DNA of 64,000 nucleotides from Roseburia lenta (lineage in GTDB: Bacteria > Bacillota > Clostridia > Lachnospirales > Lachnospiraceae), in the NCBI RefSeq assembly GCF_014287435.1, contig NZ_JACOPG010000004.1:1-64000 (forward strand), in the 5' to 3' direction. Below are positions 1 through 6,672 of this stretch, in pieces. Within the stretch, counting starts at the first letter, position 1. The number at the start of each line of letters is the position of its first letter. Both the position numbers and the translations under genes were made by a program. The notes below the pieces were generated by a model. The model was not told the DNA's origin, did no database searches, and saw only the letters and a list, made by a program, of their open reading frames with translations.

Positions 1-3
1 GCA

Positions 4-1158
4 ATGGATGATTATGAGAAAAAGAAATTTGTTGCCAAAGCGGAAAATCTCACAGTCGGACAACTTCTGGATGTGTGGGCAGAGGAGGAATTAAAAACAG
101 GTACGCTCAGCAATGGTACGGTGGAGAATTACCTCGGAACAATCCGAAATATTAAGAAACACCCATTGGCAGAACGGAAACTGAAAAATGTAACCTCTGA
201 ACATTTGCAATCCTTTTTTGATTTGCTTTCCTTCGGGGGAGTTCATCCCGACGGAAAAGAGAGAAAGGGTTACAGCAAAGATTACATCCATTCTTTTTCC
301 GCAGTCATGCAGCAGTCCTTCCGCTTTGCAGTATTTCCAAAACAGTATATTACGTTTAATCCCATGCAGTATATTAAACTGCGGTATCAGACGGATGAAG
401 TTGATTTGTTTTCAGACGAGGACATGGACGGAAATATCCAACCAATTTCACGAGAAGATTATGAAAGATTGCTTGCTTATCTGAAAAAAAAGAACCCAGC
501 CGCAATACTTCCAATCCAGATAGCCTATTATGCCGGGCTTCGTATTGGAGAAGCCTGCGGTTTGGCGTGGCAGGACGTAAATCTGGAAGAACAATGCCTT
601 ACCATAAGACGTAGCATCCGATACGATGGCTCAAAGCGCAAATATATCATCGGACCAACCAAGCGGAAAAAAGTGAGGATTGTTGATTTTGGAGATACGC
701 TGGTAGAGATTTTCCGTAATGCCCGGAAAGAGCAGTTAAAAAATCGAATGCAGTACGGAGAACTTTATCACACGAACTACTACAAAGCGGTCAAAGAGAA
801 AAACAGAGTGTACTACGAATATTACTGCTTAGACAGAACAGAGGAAGTCCCGGCAGATTATAAAGAAATTTCTTTCGTCTGCTTAAGACCGGATGGTTGT
901 CTGGAACTTCCGACTACTTTGGGGACGGTATGCAGAAAGGTGGCAAAAACATTAGAGGGATTTGAAGGCTTTCATTTCCACCAGTTACGTCACACCTATA
1001 CAAGCAACCTTTTGGCAAATGGAGCTGCTCCAAAAGATGTGCAGGAATTATTAGGACACTCAGATGTAAGTACCACAATGAATGTCTATGCTCACTCCAC
1101 AAGAGATGCGAAACGAAAATCGGTTCGGCTTCTTGATAAAGTGGTAGGCAATGATTAA
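4..1158 (+). CDS. Tyrosine recombinase (integrase) of an integrative element, probably 5'-truncated by the window edge
   Basis: This is a phage/ICE-type tyrosine recombinase that joins an element's att site to the chromosomal target. Residues 1-130 form the SAM-like DNA-binding domain and about 145-380 the catalytic domain. The catalytic set is visible: R180 in YYAGLRIGE, H326 and R329 in HQLRHTYTS, H352 in LGHSDVSTTMNVY and the nucleophile Y362. A basic patch GPTKRKK near 220 fits the beta-hairpin lysine. The first ATG is three bases from the window edge and has no visible Shine-Dalgarno, and relatives are usually near 400 residues, so the true start probably lies upstream. The gene reads toward a candidate att site at about 1480, which fits an integrase sitting at the element's end. 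Family call is firm; the element type is inferred. Confidence 0.93.
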   Translation: MDDYEKKKFVAKAENLTVGQLLDVWAEEELKTGTLSNGTVENYLGTIRNIKKHPLAERKLKNVTSEHLQSFFDLLSFGGVHPDGKERKGYSKDYIHSFSAVMQQSFRFAVFPKQYITFNPMQYIKLRYQTDEVDLFSDEDMDGNIQPISREDYERLLAYLKKKNPAAILPIQIAYYAGLRIGEACGLAWQDVNLEEQCLTIRRSIRYDGSKRKYIIGPTKRKKVRIVDFGDTLVEIFRNARKEQLKNRMQYGELYHTNYYKAVKEKNRVYYEYYCLDRTEEVPADYKEISFVCLRPDGCLELPTTLGTVCRKVAKTLEGFEGFHFHQLRHTYTSNLLANGAAPKDVQELLGHSDVSTTMNVYAHSTRDAKRKSVRLLDKVVGND

Positions 1159-1164
1159 AAAAAA

Positions 1165-1212
1165 TTCCCTTATTTCCCTTGTGATTATCTCATAAGGGCA
1201 AAAATAAGGGAA
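1165..1212 (+). terminator. Inverted repeat after the integrase gene
   Basis: An 11-bp perfect inverted repeat (1165-1175 with 1202-1212, TTCCCTTATTT) contains an inner CCCTT/AAGGG pair (1176-1180 with 1194-1198). It begins 6 bases after the integrase stop. There is no clean T-run after it, so it may be an element-end structure as much as a terminator. The rest of 1213-1446 shows no gene. Confidence 0.5.
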
Positions 1213-1446
1213 ACTACATATCATTTCACTAATGGACAGGCAGGAAAGCCTATAAAATGGGGAAAGTTAGAGGAATAATTATATAAATTCAAGTTTGCAG
1301 GGATGACATGAAAAATGAAGTTTAAGGAACAGAACTTTACCCTGTTTGCCTATACAAATTATAGGACAATTCAAGGTTATCGCAGGCTCGAAAGCCTAGA
1401 TTTTAAGGGAAAAGGTGCGTTCCACCATTTCCTTGTACAATAGGGG

Positions 1447-1503
1447 GTGAGTATGTTTTTCGTTGAACAACCGAGCCATGTGGAGACGGTAGTATTGATG
1501 TCA
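1447..1503 (+). other. Remnant of the 3' end of rlmD/rumA; candidate attachment-site junction
   Basis: The frame starting at the GTG at 1447 encodes PSHVETVVLMSK at 1471-1506. This resembles the conserved C-terminus of the 23S rRNA m5U1939 methyltransferase RlmD (RumA), which ends in H-V-E-x-V-x-L-L-S. The rest of that enzyme is absent. Insertion of integrative elements at the 3' end of rumA is known in Gram-positive bacteria. An integrase ending 289 bases upstream makes this the probable right-hand junction, with the intact gene expected at the other end of the element. The match is short, so the att role is inference. The frame runs on to 1632 but that part looks non-coding. Confidence 0.5.
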
Positions 1504-1672
1504 AAAATGAACCCTGGGGTTCACTTTATAACGATAAGAAAAGTGAGAAAAACAGCGGCTGGAGAAGTTTCCGACCGCTGCACGTCATTAACGATAATTC
1601 TTATTGTAGAGCTCTTTTTAATCAACTGGTAGATTTTGGAGTATGAACAATTTGTAAAATATTGATTTTGTA

Positions 1673-1701
1673 TTGCCCTTGTCAGGACAAATGGATATAA
1701 T
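1673..1701 (+). promoter_or_regulatory. Predicted sigma-A promoter of the RelB/ParE-type module
   Basis: TTGCCC at 1673-1678 and a perfect TATAAT at 1696-1701 are 17 bases apart, with the antitoxin start 33 bases further on. Between 1504 and 1672 there is only a hairpin (CAGCGG...CCGCTG near 1553-1580) and no gene I can support. Confidence 0.6.
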
Positions 1702-1734
1702 ATAGTTAGAAAAAACTCGAAAGGAGTGTTTACT

Positions 1735-2043
1735 ATGGCAACAAAATCAGCAAATTTATACGCACGCATAGAGCCTGATGTAAAAGAACAGGCAGAAGGA
1801 ATCTTAGCAGCATTAGGAATTCCTGCATCCAATGCAATAAATATGTTTTACAAACAAATTATTCTTCAAAGAGGGCTTCCTTTTGAAGTGAAAATGCCAT
1901 CCACTCGTCCTGTAGACGTTAGTGCATTATCAGAAGCACAGATGAATGCAGAACTAGAAAAAGGATATGCGGATATGCAGGCTGGTCGTACTAGATCAGC
2001 AAAATCTGTTTTTGCTGATATCCGCAATGATTACAGTTTATGA
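1735..2043 (+). CDS. RelB/DinJ-family antitoxin
   Basis: The 102-residue product has the ribbon-helix-helix N-terminus of RelB/DinJ antitoxins: NLYARIEPDVKEQAEGILAALG, then SNAINMFYKQIILQRGLPFEV. It should bind its own promoter as a dimer and neutralise the toxin with its C-terminal part. The ATG at 1735 is chosen over a GTG at 1726 because AAGGAG (1721-1726) is correctly placed for it and overlaps the GTG. The stop overlaps the toxin start (ATGA at 2040-2043), which indicates translational coupling. Autoregulation is expected from the family. Confidence 0.88.
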   Translation: MATKSANLYARIEPDVKEQAEGILAALGIPASNAINMFYKQIILQRGLPFEVKMPSTRPVDVSALSEAQMNAELEKGYADMQAGRTRSAKSVFADIRNDYSL

Positions 2044-2372
2044 TTTATGATATCGAGATTTCAGATCAGGCCGAGATAGACCTTCGTGGAATCTTCGAAT
2101 ACATTGCTTTTGAACTGCAGGCACCAGAAAATGCAAGTGGTCAACTTGATAGGCTTGAAGCATGTATTATGGATCTTGATCATATGCCGAAGAGATATCG
2201 ACAATATGAATTGCAACCATGGAAAAGTCGAGGGCTACGCGTAGCGCTAGTAGACAATTATCTTGTTCTATATATTCCGGATGATGATACACAAGTGGTT
2301 ACGATTATCCGTGTTATGTACGGTGGAAGAGATGTAGATACGCAATTAAACAGATTTACAAAAACAAAGTAA
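2040..2372 (+). CDS. RelE/ParE-superfamily toxin
   Basis: The 110-residue protein has the toxin fold pattern: ISDQAEIDLRGIFEYIAFELQ, a central MPKRYRQYELQPWKSRGLRVALVDNYLVLYIPDD and the C-terminal VTIIRVMYGGRDVDTQL. The IxRVxxGxRD end is typical of ParE/RelE. The target, ribosome-bound mRNA or gyrase, cannot be decided from sequence. It is the second gene of a two-gene operon and overlaps the antitoxin by four bases. Such modules usually stabilise nearby mobile DNA, which fits the integrase upstream. Confidence 0.88.
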   Translation: MIYDIEISDQAEIDLRGIFEYIAFELQAPENASGQLDRLEACIMDLDHMPKRYRQYELQPWKSRGLRVALVDNYLVLYIPDDDTQVVTIIRVMYGGRDVDTQLNRFTKTK

Positions 2373-2376
2373 TTTG

Positions 2377-2407
2377 AAAGCATCAATCAGAAATGGTTGG
2401 TGCTTTT
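2377..2407 (+). terminator. Terminator-like hairpin after the toxin gene
   Basis: AAAGCATCAATC (2377-2388) pairs with GGTTGGTGCTTT (2395-2406) with a few wobbles, and a short T-run follows. Its right arm coincides with the start of the duplicated phage leader at 2395, so part of the hairpin may be a by-product of that junction. Confidence 0.5.
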
Positions 2408-2483
2408 TTATGCCTGGAGAGATCGGGGCTTTTTTTATGCCCATTTTTACGGAAGGAGGTATCGGCCGTGGCTAACAGAATTA
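2395..2483 (+). repeat. Second, inverted copy of the tape-measure gene leader and start
   Basis: This stretch on the plus strand resembles the leader and start of the minus-strand tape-measure gene (3195 down to about 3110). Both contain GGTGCTTT-TTATGC, then TTTTTAT-CCCATTTT, an AGGAGG-type ribosome site, and a start codon followed by Ala-X-Arg-Ile codons (here GTG GCT AAC AGA ATT at 2469). The homology stops at about 2483, where the minus-strand tape-measure sequence begins. The two copies differ at many positions, so this is not a simple recent fold-back. Confidence 0.6.
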
Positions 2484-3124
2484 TCCGATGTGGTGGCAAG
2501 GCCCTCACCAGATGCCGCAGCAAGGTTCATGATACCTTCGATACCATCCAGCATGTCGGAGGTTTTCCATCCGGCCATCGCCATATAGTTCATGGCATCC
2601 GCAGCCTCGGATGCAGAGAACTTGGTCTTCGCACCCATCTCACGAGCCTTTGCGCGGAGCTTGTCGAAATCCTCTCCGGTTGCACCGGACACGGCGGCTA
2701 CCTGGCTCATAGAAGAATCGAAATCGGATGCTGTTTTTACAGCAGCAACGCCAAGAACTGTAACTGCAGCAGAGGCAGGAAGGAACTTTTCACCGGCGGA
2801 GGAAACCTTATCGCCTGCAGACTTCAGGCTTTCACCAGCAGTAGCAATCTTCTGCACAGCAGTGGCAGACTGATTTGCCTGCTCTGCAGCAGTCTTGAGA
2901 GTAGTGAGTTTTTCCTTTGTTTCACTGACGGCGCTGGAGAGGAACTTCTGCTTCTGCGCCAGCAGCTCGGTGTTGCCTGGATCTAGTTTCAGGAACTTTT
3001 CGACATCCTTGAGCTGGTTCTGCGTATTCTTGATTTCTGAATTTACACCCTTTAAGGCTGTCTGTAGTTTGGTGGTATCGCTGCCGATCTCGACAGTGAT
3101 ACCCTTGATTCTACTTCCCGCCAT
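2483..3124 (-). pseudogene. Phage tail tape-measure protein, N-terminal fragment
   Basis: The frame begins at ATG 3124 (MAGSRIKGITVEIG) behind a clear GAGGAGG. It encodes about 214 residues typical of siphophage tape-measure N-termini: IGSDTTKLQTALKGVNSEI, a coiled-coil region of QNQLKDVEKFLKLDPGN type, and AAVKTASDFDSSMSQVAAVSGA followed by AMAGWKTSDMLDGIEGIMNLAAASGEGLA. At TTSD (near 2483) it breaks off; the remaining 11 codons to 2447 are unrelated. Complete tape-measure proteins are several hundred to over a thousand residues, so at least two thirds is missing. No other tail gene is nearby, so this is a prophage relic. Confidence 0.85.
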
Positions 3125-3255
3125 AGGCTCCTCCTCTCTGCAAAATGGGTATAAAAATTGCCCGGCATTTTTGCCGAGCATAAAGAAAGCACCTATCAGA
3201 TTTCTCCGACCGATGCTAATAAACTGCTATTCTATTGAGGTTTACAAACTGGAAG

Positions 3256-4164
3256 TTAGCGATTTCTTTTTCCTGTATTCTCTGTCCCTCGGATTTCCTC
3301 ATGATAAAAATAATCTACGATCACCGGATGTCCCTGCGGGACTCTGCCATAAGGCATTTCATTATCCACAAAGGGACAATCATACTTCTTAGCCATTTCC
3401 GCAGCTTTTACTTCAAGCGCTTCAAAATAGCTGCGGTTATGCTTGTTATAGATCTCATCGTAAAGCGGTACAAGATCAGAATATTTTTCGGCGATATAAT
3501 CCATAATTGTCTTTTTGAAACCGCCTCGAAGATTGAGATTTTCGAGCCAGAACAGATCGCACTGATCCTTTACCCTCTCAAAGATTGCTTCAAAATTCGT
3601 GATACCGGGGAATACCGGAGATACGAAACAGACTGTACGGATACCTGCTTCATATACCTGCTTCATTGCAGCGATACGGCGCTCAATGCTAGAAGCAGAG
3701 TCCATATCGTTCTTGAAATTTTCATCTAGTGTGTTAATCGACCATGAAACGGTTACTCGTCCAAGCTTCTTTAGCAGATCAATATCTCGTACCACAAGAT
3801 CCGACTTTGTGCAGATCAGAATATCTGCGTCACTGCCGATCAGCTGCTCCAGAAGTTTTCTGGTATTCCCGAATTGCTCCTCCTGTGGATTGTAGCCATC
3901 TGTCACAGAACCGATGACCACCCGCTGTCCGGCATATTTCTTCGGATTCTTAATTTCCGGCCAATGCTTCACATCAAGGAAAGTGCCCCATTCCTCCTTG
4001 TGCCCGGTAAAGCGCTTCATAAAAGAAGCATAGCAATACTTGCAGGCATGTGTACAGCCCACATAGGGATTGACCGAGTAACCGCCTACCGGCAGACTAG
4101 ACTTAGTCATGATGTTCTTTGTTTCCACCTCACGAATGAGGATTCCATTTATTACTTCTTCCAT
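3256..4164 (-). CDS. Radical SAM protein B of the MarR-linked radical SAM pair
   Basis: The 302-residue protein carries the [4Fe-4S]-binding CxxxCxxC at C37, C41 and C44 (VGCTHACKYCYASF). It has a spore-photoproduct-lyase-like core: VVIGSVTDGYNPQEEQ, ILICTKSDLVVRDIDLL and VTVSWSINTLDENF. It is expected to cleave S-adenosylmethionine to a 5'-deoxyadenosyl radical; the substrate is unknown. Its start overlaps the end of the upstream radical SAM gene by 13 bases, and AGAGG sits about 10 bases before the ATG. This gene, its partner and the MarR regulator match the arrangement catalogued in protein-family databases as the radical SAM mobile pair, whose role has not been established to my knowledge. 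Confidence 0.85.
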   Translation of the reverse strand: MEEVINGILIREVETKNIMTKSSLPVGGYSVNPYVGCTHACKYCYASFMKRFTGHKEEWGTFLDVKHWPEIKNPKKYAGQRVVIGSVTDGYNPQEEQFGNTRKLLEQLIGSDADILICTKSDLVVRDIDLLKKLGRVTVSWSINTLDENFKNDMDSASSIERRIAAMKQVYEAGIRTVCFVSPVFPGITNFEAIFERVKDQCDLFWLENLNLRGGFKKTIMDYIAEKYSDLVPLYDEIYNKHNRSYFEALEVKAAEMAKKYDCPFVDNEMPYGRVPQGHPVIVDYFYHEEIRGTENTGKRNR

Positions 4165-4841
4165 GATTTCTGTACCTCTAACACTTTATTGAATTCATCC
4201 GGCATTTCCTGAATCATATTTTCATCCCCTATGATAAGGACAAGGTCTTCCTTCATAAACACCGGAATGCCGAGCTTATGTGCCTGGTCCGCCAGAGACC
4301 ATGCCCATTCCGGCTCCGTATGAATCTTCCTGCTCTGAGCTCCGGTCATGGTGCCGACAACGATCCAATTGATTCCGGAAAGGTCAACTGTGCCGGGATC
4401 GTCGAATAACGGCTCAAAGGTAACATGGTAATGTTTTGCTCTGACGTTTTTCCGAAGGGCGTCGATACGCCACAGTTCTGCTTTCCTCGTCACCGTAACG
4501 CCAAACCATGCGTTTTCCAGATCGGTATCAAAATCCAGCAAATCAGGTCGCTTGGTAAGGAACAGGAACTGATGCTGCGGATTTTCACGGATCTTTGCAA
4601 ATACTTCGTCTCTCCATTCCGGCTTCCATCCGGAGAGATCGCTCATCCCGGTAAGAAGAAAGTTCTGCGGACGTTTCTTTTCCATCATCTTGAGCTTACC
4701 CGGAAAGAATTCAGGGTCAGCGAAATCATCAATCATATGCCAGCGTTTCACGTTGTTGCGGGCATAGCAATATGTACACCCCACTGTGCAGCCAATGACG
4801 ATATTCATGTTCTGAATCTGATCTTTGATACAAATACTCAT
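4152..4841 (-). CDS. Radical SAM protein A of the MarR-linked radical SAM pair
   Basis: The 229-residue product has CxxxCxxC at C18, C22 and C25 (IGCTVGCTYCYARN). Further motifs are NFLLTGMSDLSGWKPEW, QFLFLTKRPDLL, NAWFGVTVTR and HYHVTFEPLFDD, like the phage Gp37/Gp68 (DUF5131-type) radical SAM proteins. I start it at ATG 4841, which overlaps the MarR stop as ATGA, with GAGGAG 11 bases upstream; a GTG at 4853 is possible. Tight overlap with the gene on each side implies one transcript and probably a physical or sequential partnership of the two enzymes. Substrate unknown. Confidence 0.83.
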   Translation of the reverse strand: MSICIKDQIQNMNIVIGCTVGCTYCYARNNVKRWHMIDDFADPEFFPGKLKMMEKKRPQNFLLTGMSDLSGWKPEWRDEVFAKIRENPQHQFLFLTKRPDLLDFDTDLENAWFGVTVTRKAELWRIDALRKNVRAKHYHVTFEPLFDDPGTVDLSGINWIVVGTMTGAQSRKIHTEPEWAWSLADQAHKLGIPVFMKEDLVLIIGDENMIQEMPDEFNKVLEVQKSWKK

Positions 4842-5275
4842 GACTTCTGCCACTCCTCAAGATTCTTTCTGATGCGGTCGAGGCATTCCTCAAACCGGGT
4901 AATTTCTTCCTCTGAAAAACCTTTGTAGTAAATACTGCCCATCTCATCAGATACAGAATCGTACTCGCCCTTTAAGGCATGTGCTTTCTCAGTCAGAAAC
5001 AGGAGTGTTTTCCTTTTGTCCGTTTCAGACTGAACACGGCTTATCAGCCCTTGATTTTCCATTCTTTCCAGCATCGTAGTAAGAGATGTTATCGCTAATC
5101 CGCATTTAGTCGAGAGTGACCTGATTGAGATACCATCCTCCTGCCACAGCACATAAAGAATACGTCCCTGAGCTCCATTAAACGCATCAATATTCTTTTC
5201 ACTGAGAATCTTCTCGAAAATCCGGTCTCCAAGCTGTTTTATTTTGGTCACAAGAAATCCGCCATTCATTTTCAC
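4838..5275 (-). CDS. MarR-family transcriptional regulator of the radical SAM pair
   Basis: The 145-residue protein has a MarR winged helix: AQGRILYVLWQEDGISIRSLSTKCGLAITSLTTMLERMENQGLISR followed by the wing QSETDKRKTLLFLTEKA. It is the first gene of a three-gene operon with the two radical SAM genes. A GTG at 5275 is the best start because AGGAG lies seven bases upstream; an ATG at 5269 would be 13 bases away. A perfect 19-bp palindrome covering the promoter and the ribosome site sits immediately upstream, so autorepression is likely. The ligand is unknown. Confidence 0.85.
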   Translation of the reverse strand: MKMNGGFLVTKIKQLGDRIFEKILSEKNIDAFNGAQGRILYVLWQEDGISIRSLSTKCGLAITSLTTMLERMENQGLISRVQSETDKRKTLLFLTEKAHALKGEYDSVSDEMGSIYYKGFSEEEITRFEECLDRIRKNLEEWQKS

Positions 5276-5278
5276 ACA

Positions 5279-5333
5279 AAAACTCCTATATAGTATTTTA
5301 TCAAATAATACTATATAGGAGTTTTACTGTCAA
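5279..5333 (-). promoter_or_regulatory. Promoter and 19-bp palindromic operator of the MarR/radical SAM operon
   Basis: On the minus strand, TTGACA (5333-5328) and TATTAT (5310-5305) are exactly 17 bases apart. A perfect inverted repeat has arms at 5279-5297 and 5307-5325 with a 9-base centre. One arm covers the promoter spacer. The other contains the AGGAG ribosome site of the marR start. The same repeat in RNA would form a hairpin that hides the ribosome site. Confidence 0.8.
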
Positions 5334-5373
5334 CAGTTTGTATGTCTAAGTAGAAGTAAATTTCGATTTGTAC

Positions 5374-5655
5374 TTATTTCTTAAACAACTCAGAATGTGA
5401 ACCAAGTCGGTAGAGCATTAAAACAAGCACATCTCCGTGAATCTCATAAATAAGCAACCAGTCCGGTTCAATGTGACACTCACGCGTTCCTTTATAGTTG
5501 CCTGTAAGATCATGATCCCTGTATTTTGCATCCAGCGTACCGCCATTCGCTAAAATATCGATTACCTCAAACAGCTTATCAAGATTTTTATTTTGCTTTT
5601 TGGCAAGCTTCAAATCCTTTTTAAACTGATTGGTAAACTGAATGTCGTATTTCAT
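5374..5655 (-). CDS. YafQ-family mRNA interferase toxin
   Basis: The 93-residue protein matches YafQ: FTNQFKKDLKLAKKQNKNLDKL at the N-terminus, the core RDHDLTGNYKGTRECHIEPDWLLIYEI, and a C-terminal LMLYRLGSHSELF carrying the family's catalytic histidine in GSHSELF. YafQ toxins cut ribosome-bound mRNA. All key residues visible in the family are present, so it is probably active. It overlaps the antitoxin by four bases. The gap to the marR promoter is short and holds no separate gene. Confidence 0.92.
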   Translation of the reverse strand: MKYDIQFTNQFKKDLKLAKKQNKNLDKLFEVIDILANGGTLDAKYRDHDLTGNYKGTRECHIEPDWLLIYEIHGDVLVLMLYRLGSHSELFKK

Positions 5656-5924
5656 ACGTCGAGAGCTGCCTTAAGCGCATCCATACTGGAATAACGTGGA
5701 GCAGAAGGATCCTTCATTATTTTTCTGCCTTCCTCAATGGCAGCGGCTGTAGTATCATTCGGTACTTCCAGTTTTAATTCAAAAGGAATACCATTCTCAC
5801 GGATAGCGGTTCTCAGGAACATATTTACAGCAGTTGTCATATTCAGACCAAGCTCATTGAAGATTTCTTCCGCCTGATCCTTGATTGCCTTGTCTGTACG
5901 AATATTTAAATTAGTTGTTGCCAT
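5652..5924 (-). CDS. DinJ/RelB-family antitoxin
   Basis: The 90-residue antitoxin partner of the YafQ toxin begins MATTNLNIRTDKAIKDQAEEIFNELG and continues TAVNMFLRTAIRENGIPFEL, a ribbon-helix-helix DinJ signature. The C-terminal third (SAPRYSSMDALKAALDV) is the likely toxin-binding tail. The start at 5924 is preferred because GGAGGTG stands eight bases upstream; the ATG at 5939 contains that site. The stop overlaps the toxin ATG. It is not closely similar to the first antitoxin at 1735, so the two modules are unlikely to be a recent duplication. Confidence 0.92.
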   Translation of the reverse strand: MATTNLNIRTDKAIKDQAEEIFNELGLNMTTAVNMFLRTAIRENGIPFELKLEVPNDTTAAAIEEGRKIMKDPSAPRYSSMDALKAALDV

Positions 5925-5947
5925 ACAGAACACCTCCATTCAAGTAT

Positions 5948-5976
5948 AGTATATGCAGAAATTCGGGCGATGTCAA
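5948..5976 (-). promoter_or_regulatory. Promoter of the DinJ/YafQ operon
   Basis: On the minus strand TTGACA (5976-5971) and TATACT (5953-5948) are separated by 17 bases and lie 24 bases before the antitoxin start. This is a near-consensus sigma-A promoter, presumably repressed by the antitoxin-toxin complex. Confidence 0.75.
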
Positions 5977-6061
5977 CACAATGTCATTATACAAGCCGTG
6001 AATTTTCTGTTAAAATGCATCGAAATCCAATTCAGCAGTCGCCTTTTTTTCGTCGGATAAT

Positions 6062-6395
6062 TCATTTCTTTACGTTTCTATACTCTGTAAGAGTTAAGGA
6101 ATACCTTCTCTTAAATGTTTTACAGAAATAATCTGTATTACTGAATCCAGTTTCTATTGAAATGGCACTTACTTTTTTTCCTGTATTGGTAAGAAGTAAT
6201 GCTGCCTTCCTTAACCTGTAGCATATCAGATAGTTGACAGGAGATGTATTCAGTACATTACGAAACAAATTCAAGGCAGTACTGATACTCACTTCCCCAA
6301 CTTTGGCAAGTGCATATATTATGTTCATTAAACCAATCCTCTTTTCTGTAAAATTCAAAAAGCATTTCAAGCAGTTCACACAGTCCGTTCATATT
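6062..6395 (-). pseudogene. AraC-family regulator, C-terminal fragment
   Basis: The end of this frame encodes an AraC helix-turn-helix domain: VSISTALNLFRNVLNTSPVNYLICYRLRKAALLL then VSAISIETGFSNTDYFCKTFKRRYSLTLTEYR. No ligand-binding N-terminal domain is present. In a different frame just upstream (about 6310-6395) the minus strand encodes CELLEMLFEFYRKEDWFNEHN, which looks like the linker of the same protein, so a frameshift as well as a truncation is likely. It lies in a region of mobile remnants. I do not expect a functional regulator. Confidence 0.65.
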
Positions 6396-6419
6396 ATGCT
6401 ATAATGTGGTATGCGATTT

Positions 6420-6510
6420 TGCTTCCCTTATTTTTTCTCTTATGAGGGTTCGTAAAGCCTTGTGAAACGATATAACACAAGGGAATATCTAAGGGAAAAC
6501 TCACCTACAG
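6420..6510. repeat. Inverted-repeat relic resembling the integrase 3' flank
   Basis: CTTCCCTTATTT (6422-6433) and the downstream TCTAAGGGAAAACT recall the structure following the integrase at 1165-1215, which has TTCCCTTATTT and ATAAGGGAAACT. CTTATGAGGG here matches CTCATAAGGG there. About 40 bases separate the arms. It may be the trace of a second integrase-bearing element. From 6510 to 6660 I see only AT-rich sequence and possible promoter elements for the next gene. Confidence 0.35.
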
Positions 6511-6672
6511 AAAAGTTAGTGTTTATAAGGGTTAGCGGGGAGTTTATTAATAAAATATAACAGCTAATGAAACCCTTAAATTAAGTGATTATACAAATCG
6601 GAATTTGATGAGATTGTCTAAAAGTTGCAATTACACTTAAATACATAGTTAATAAAGAGAGGTGCATATGCT

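Noticed and set aside
1447-1632. 61-codon frame taken as an independent gene
   Set aside because: Only the first part resembles the RlmD tail; the rest is low-quality sequence running into the toxin-antitoxin promoter.
2393-2986. 197-codon plus-strand frame (and 2592-2873, 2895-3392)
   Set aside because: They lie antisense to the recognisable tape-measure fragment. Their products are Cys/Ser-rich shadows with no domain; only the first codons after 2469 reflect the inverted tape-measure leader.
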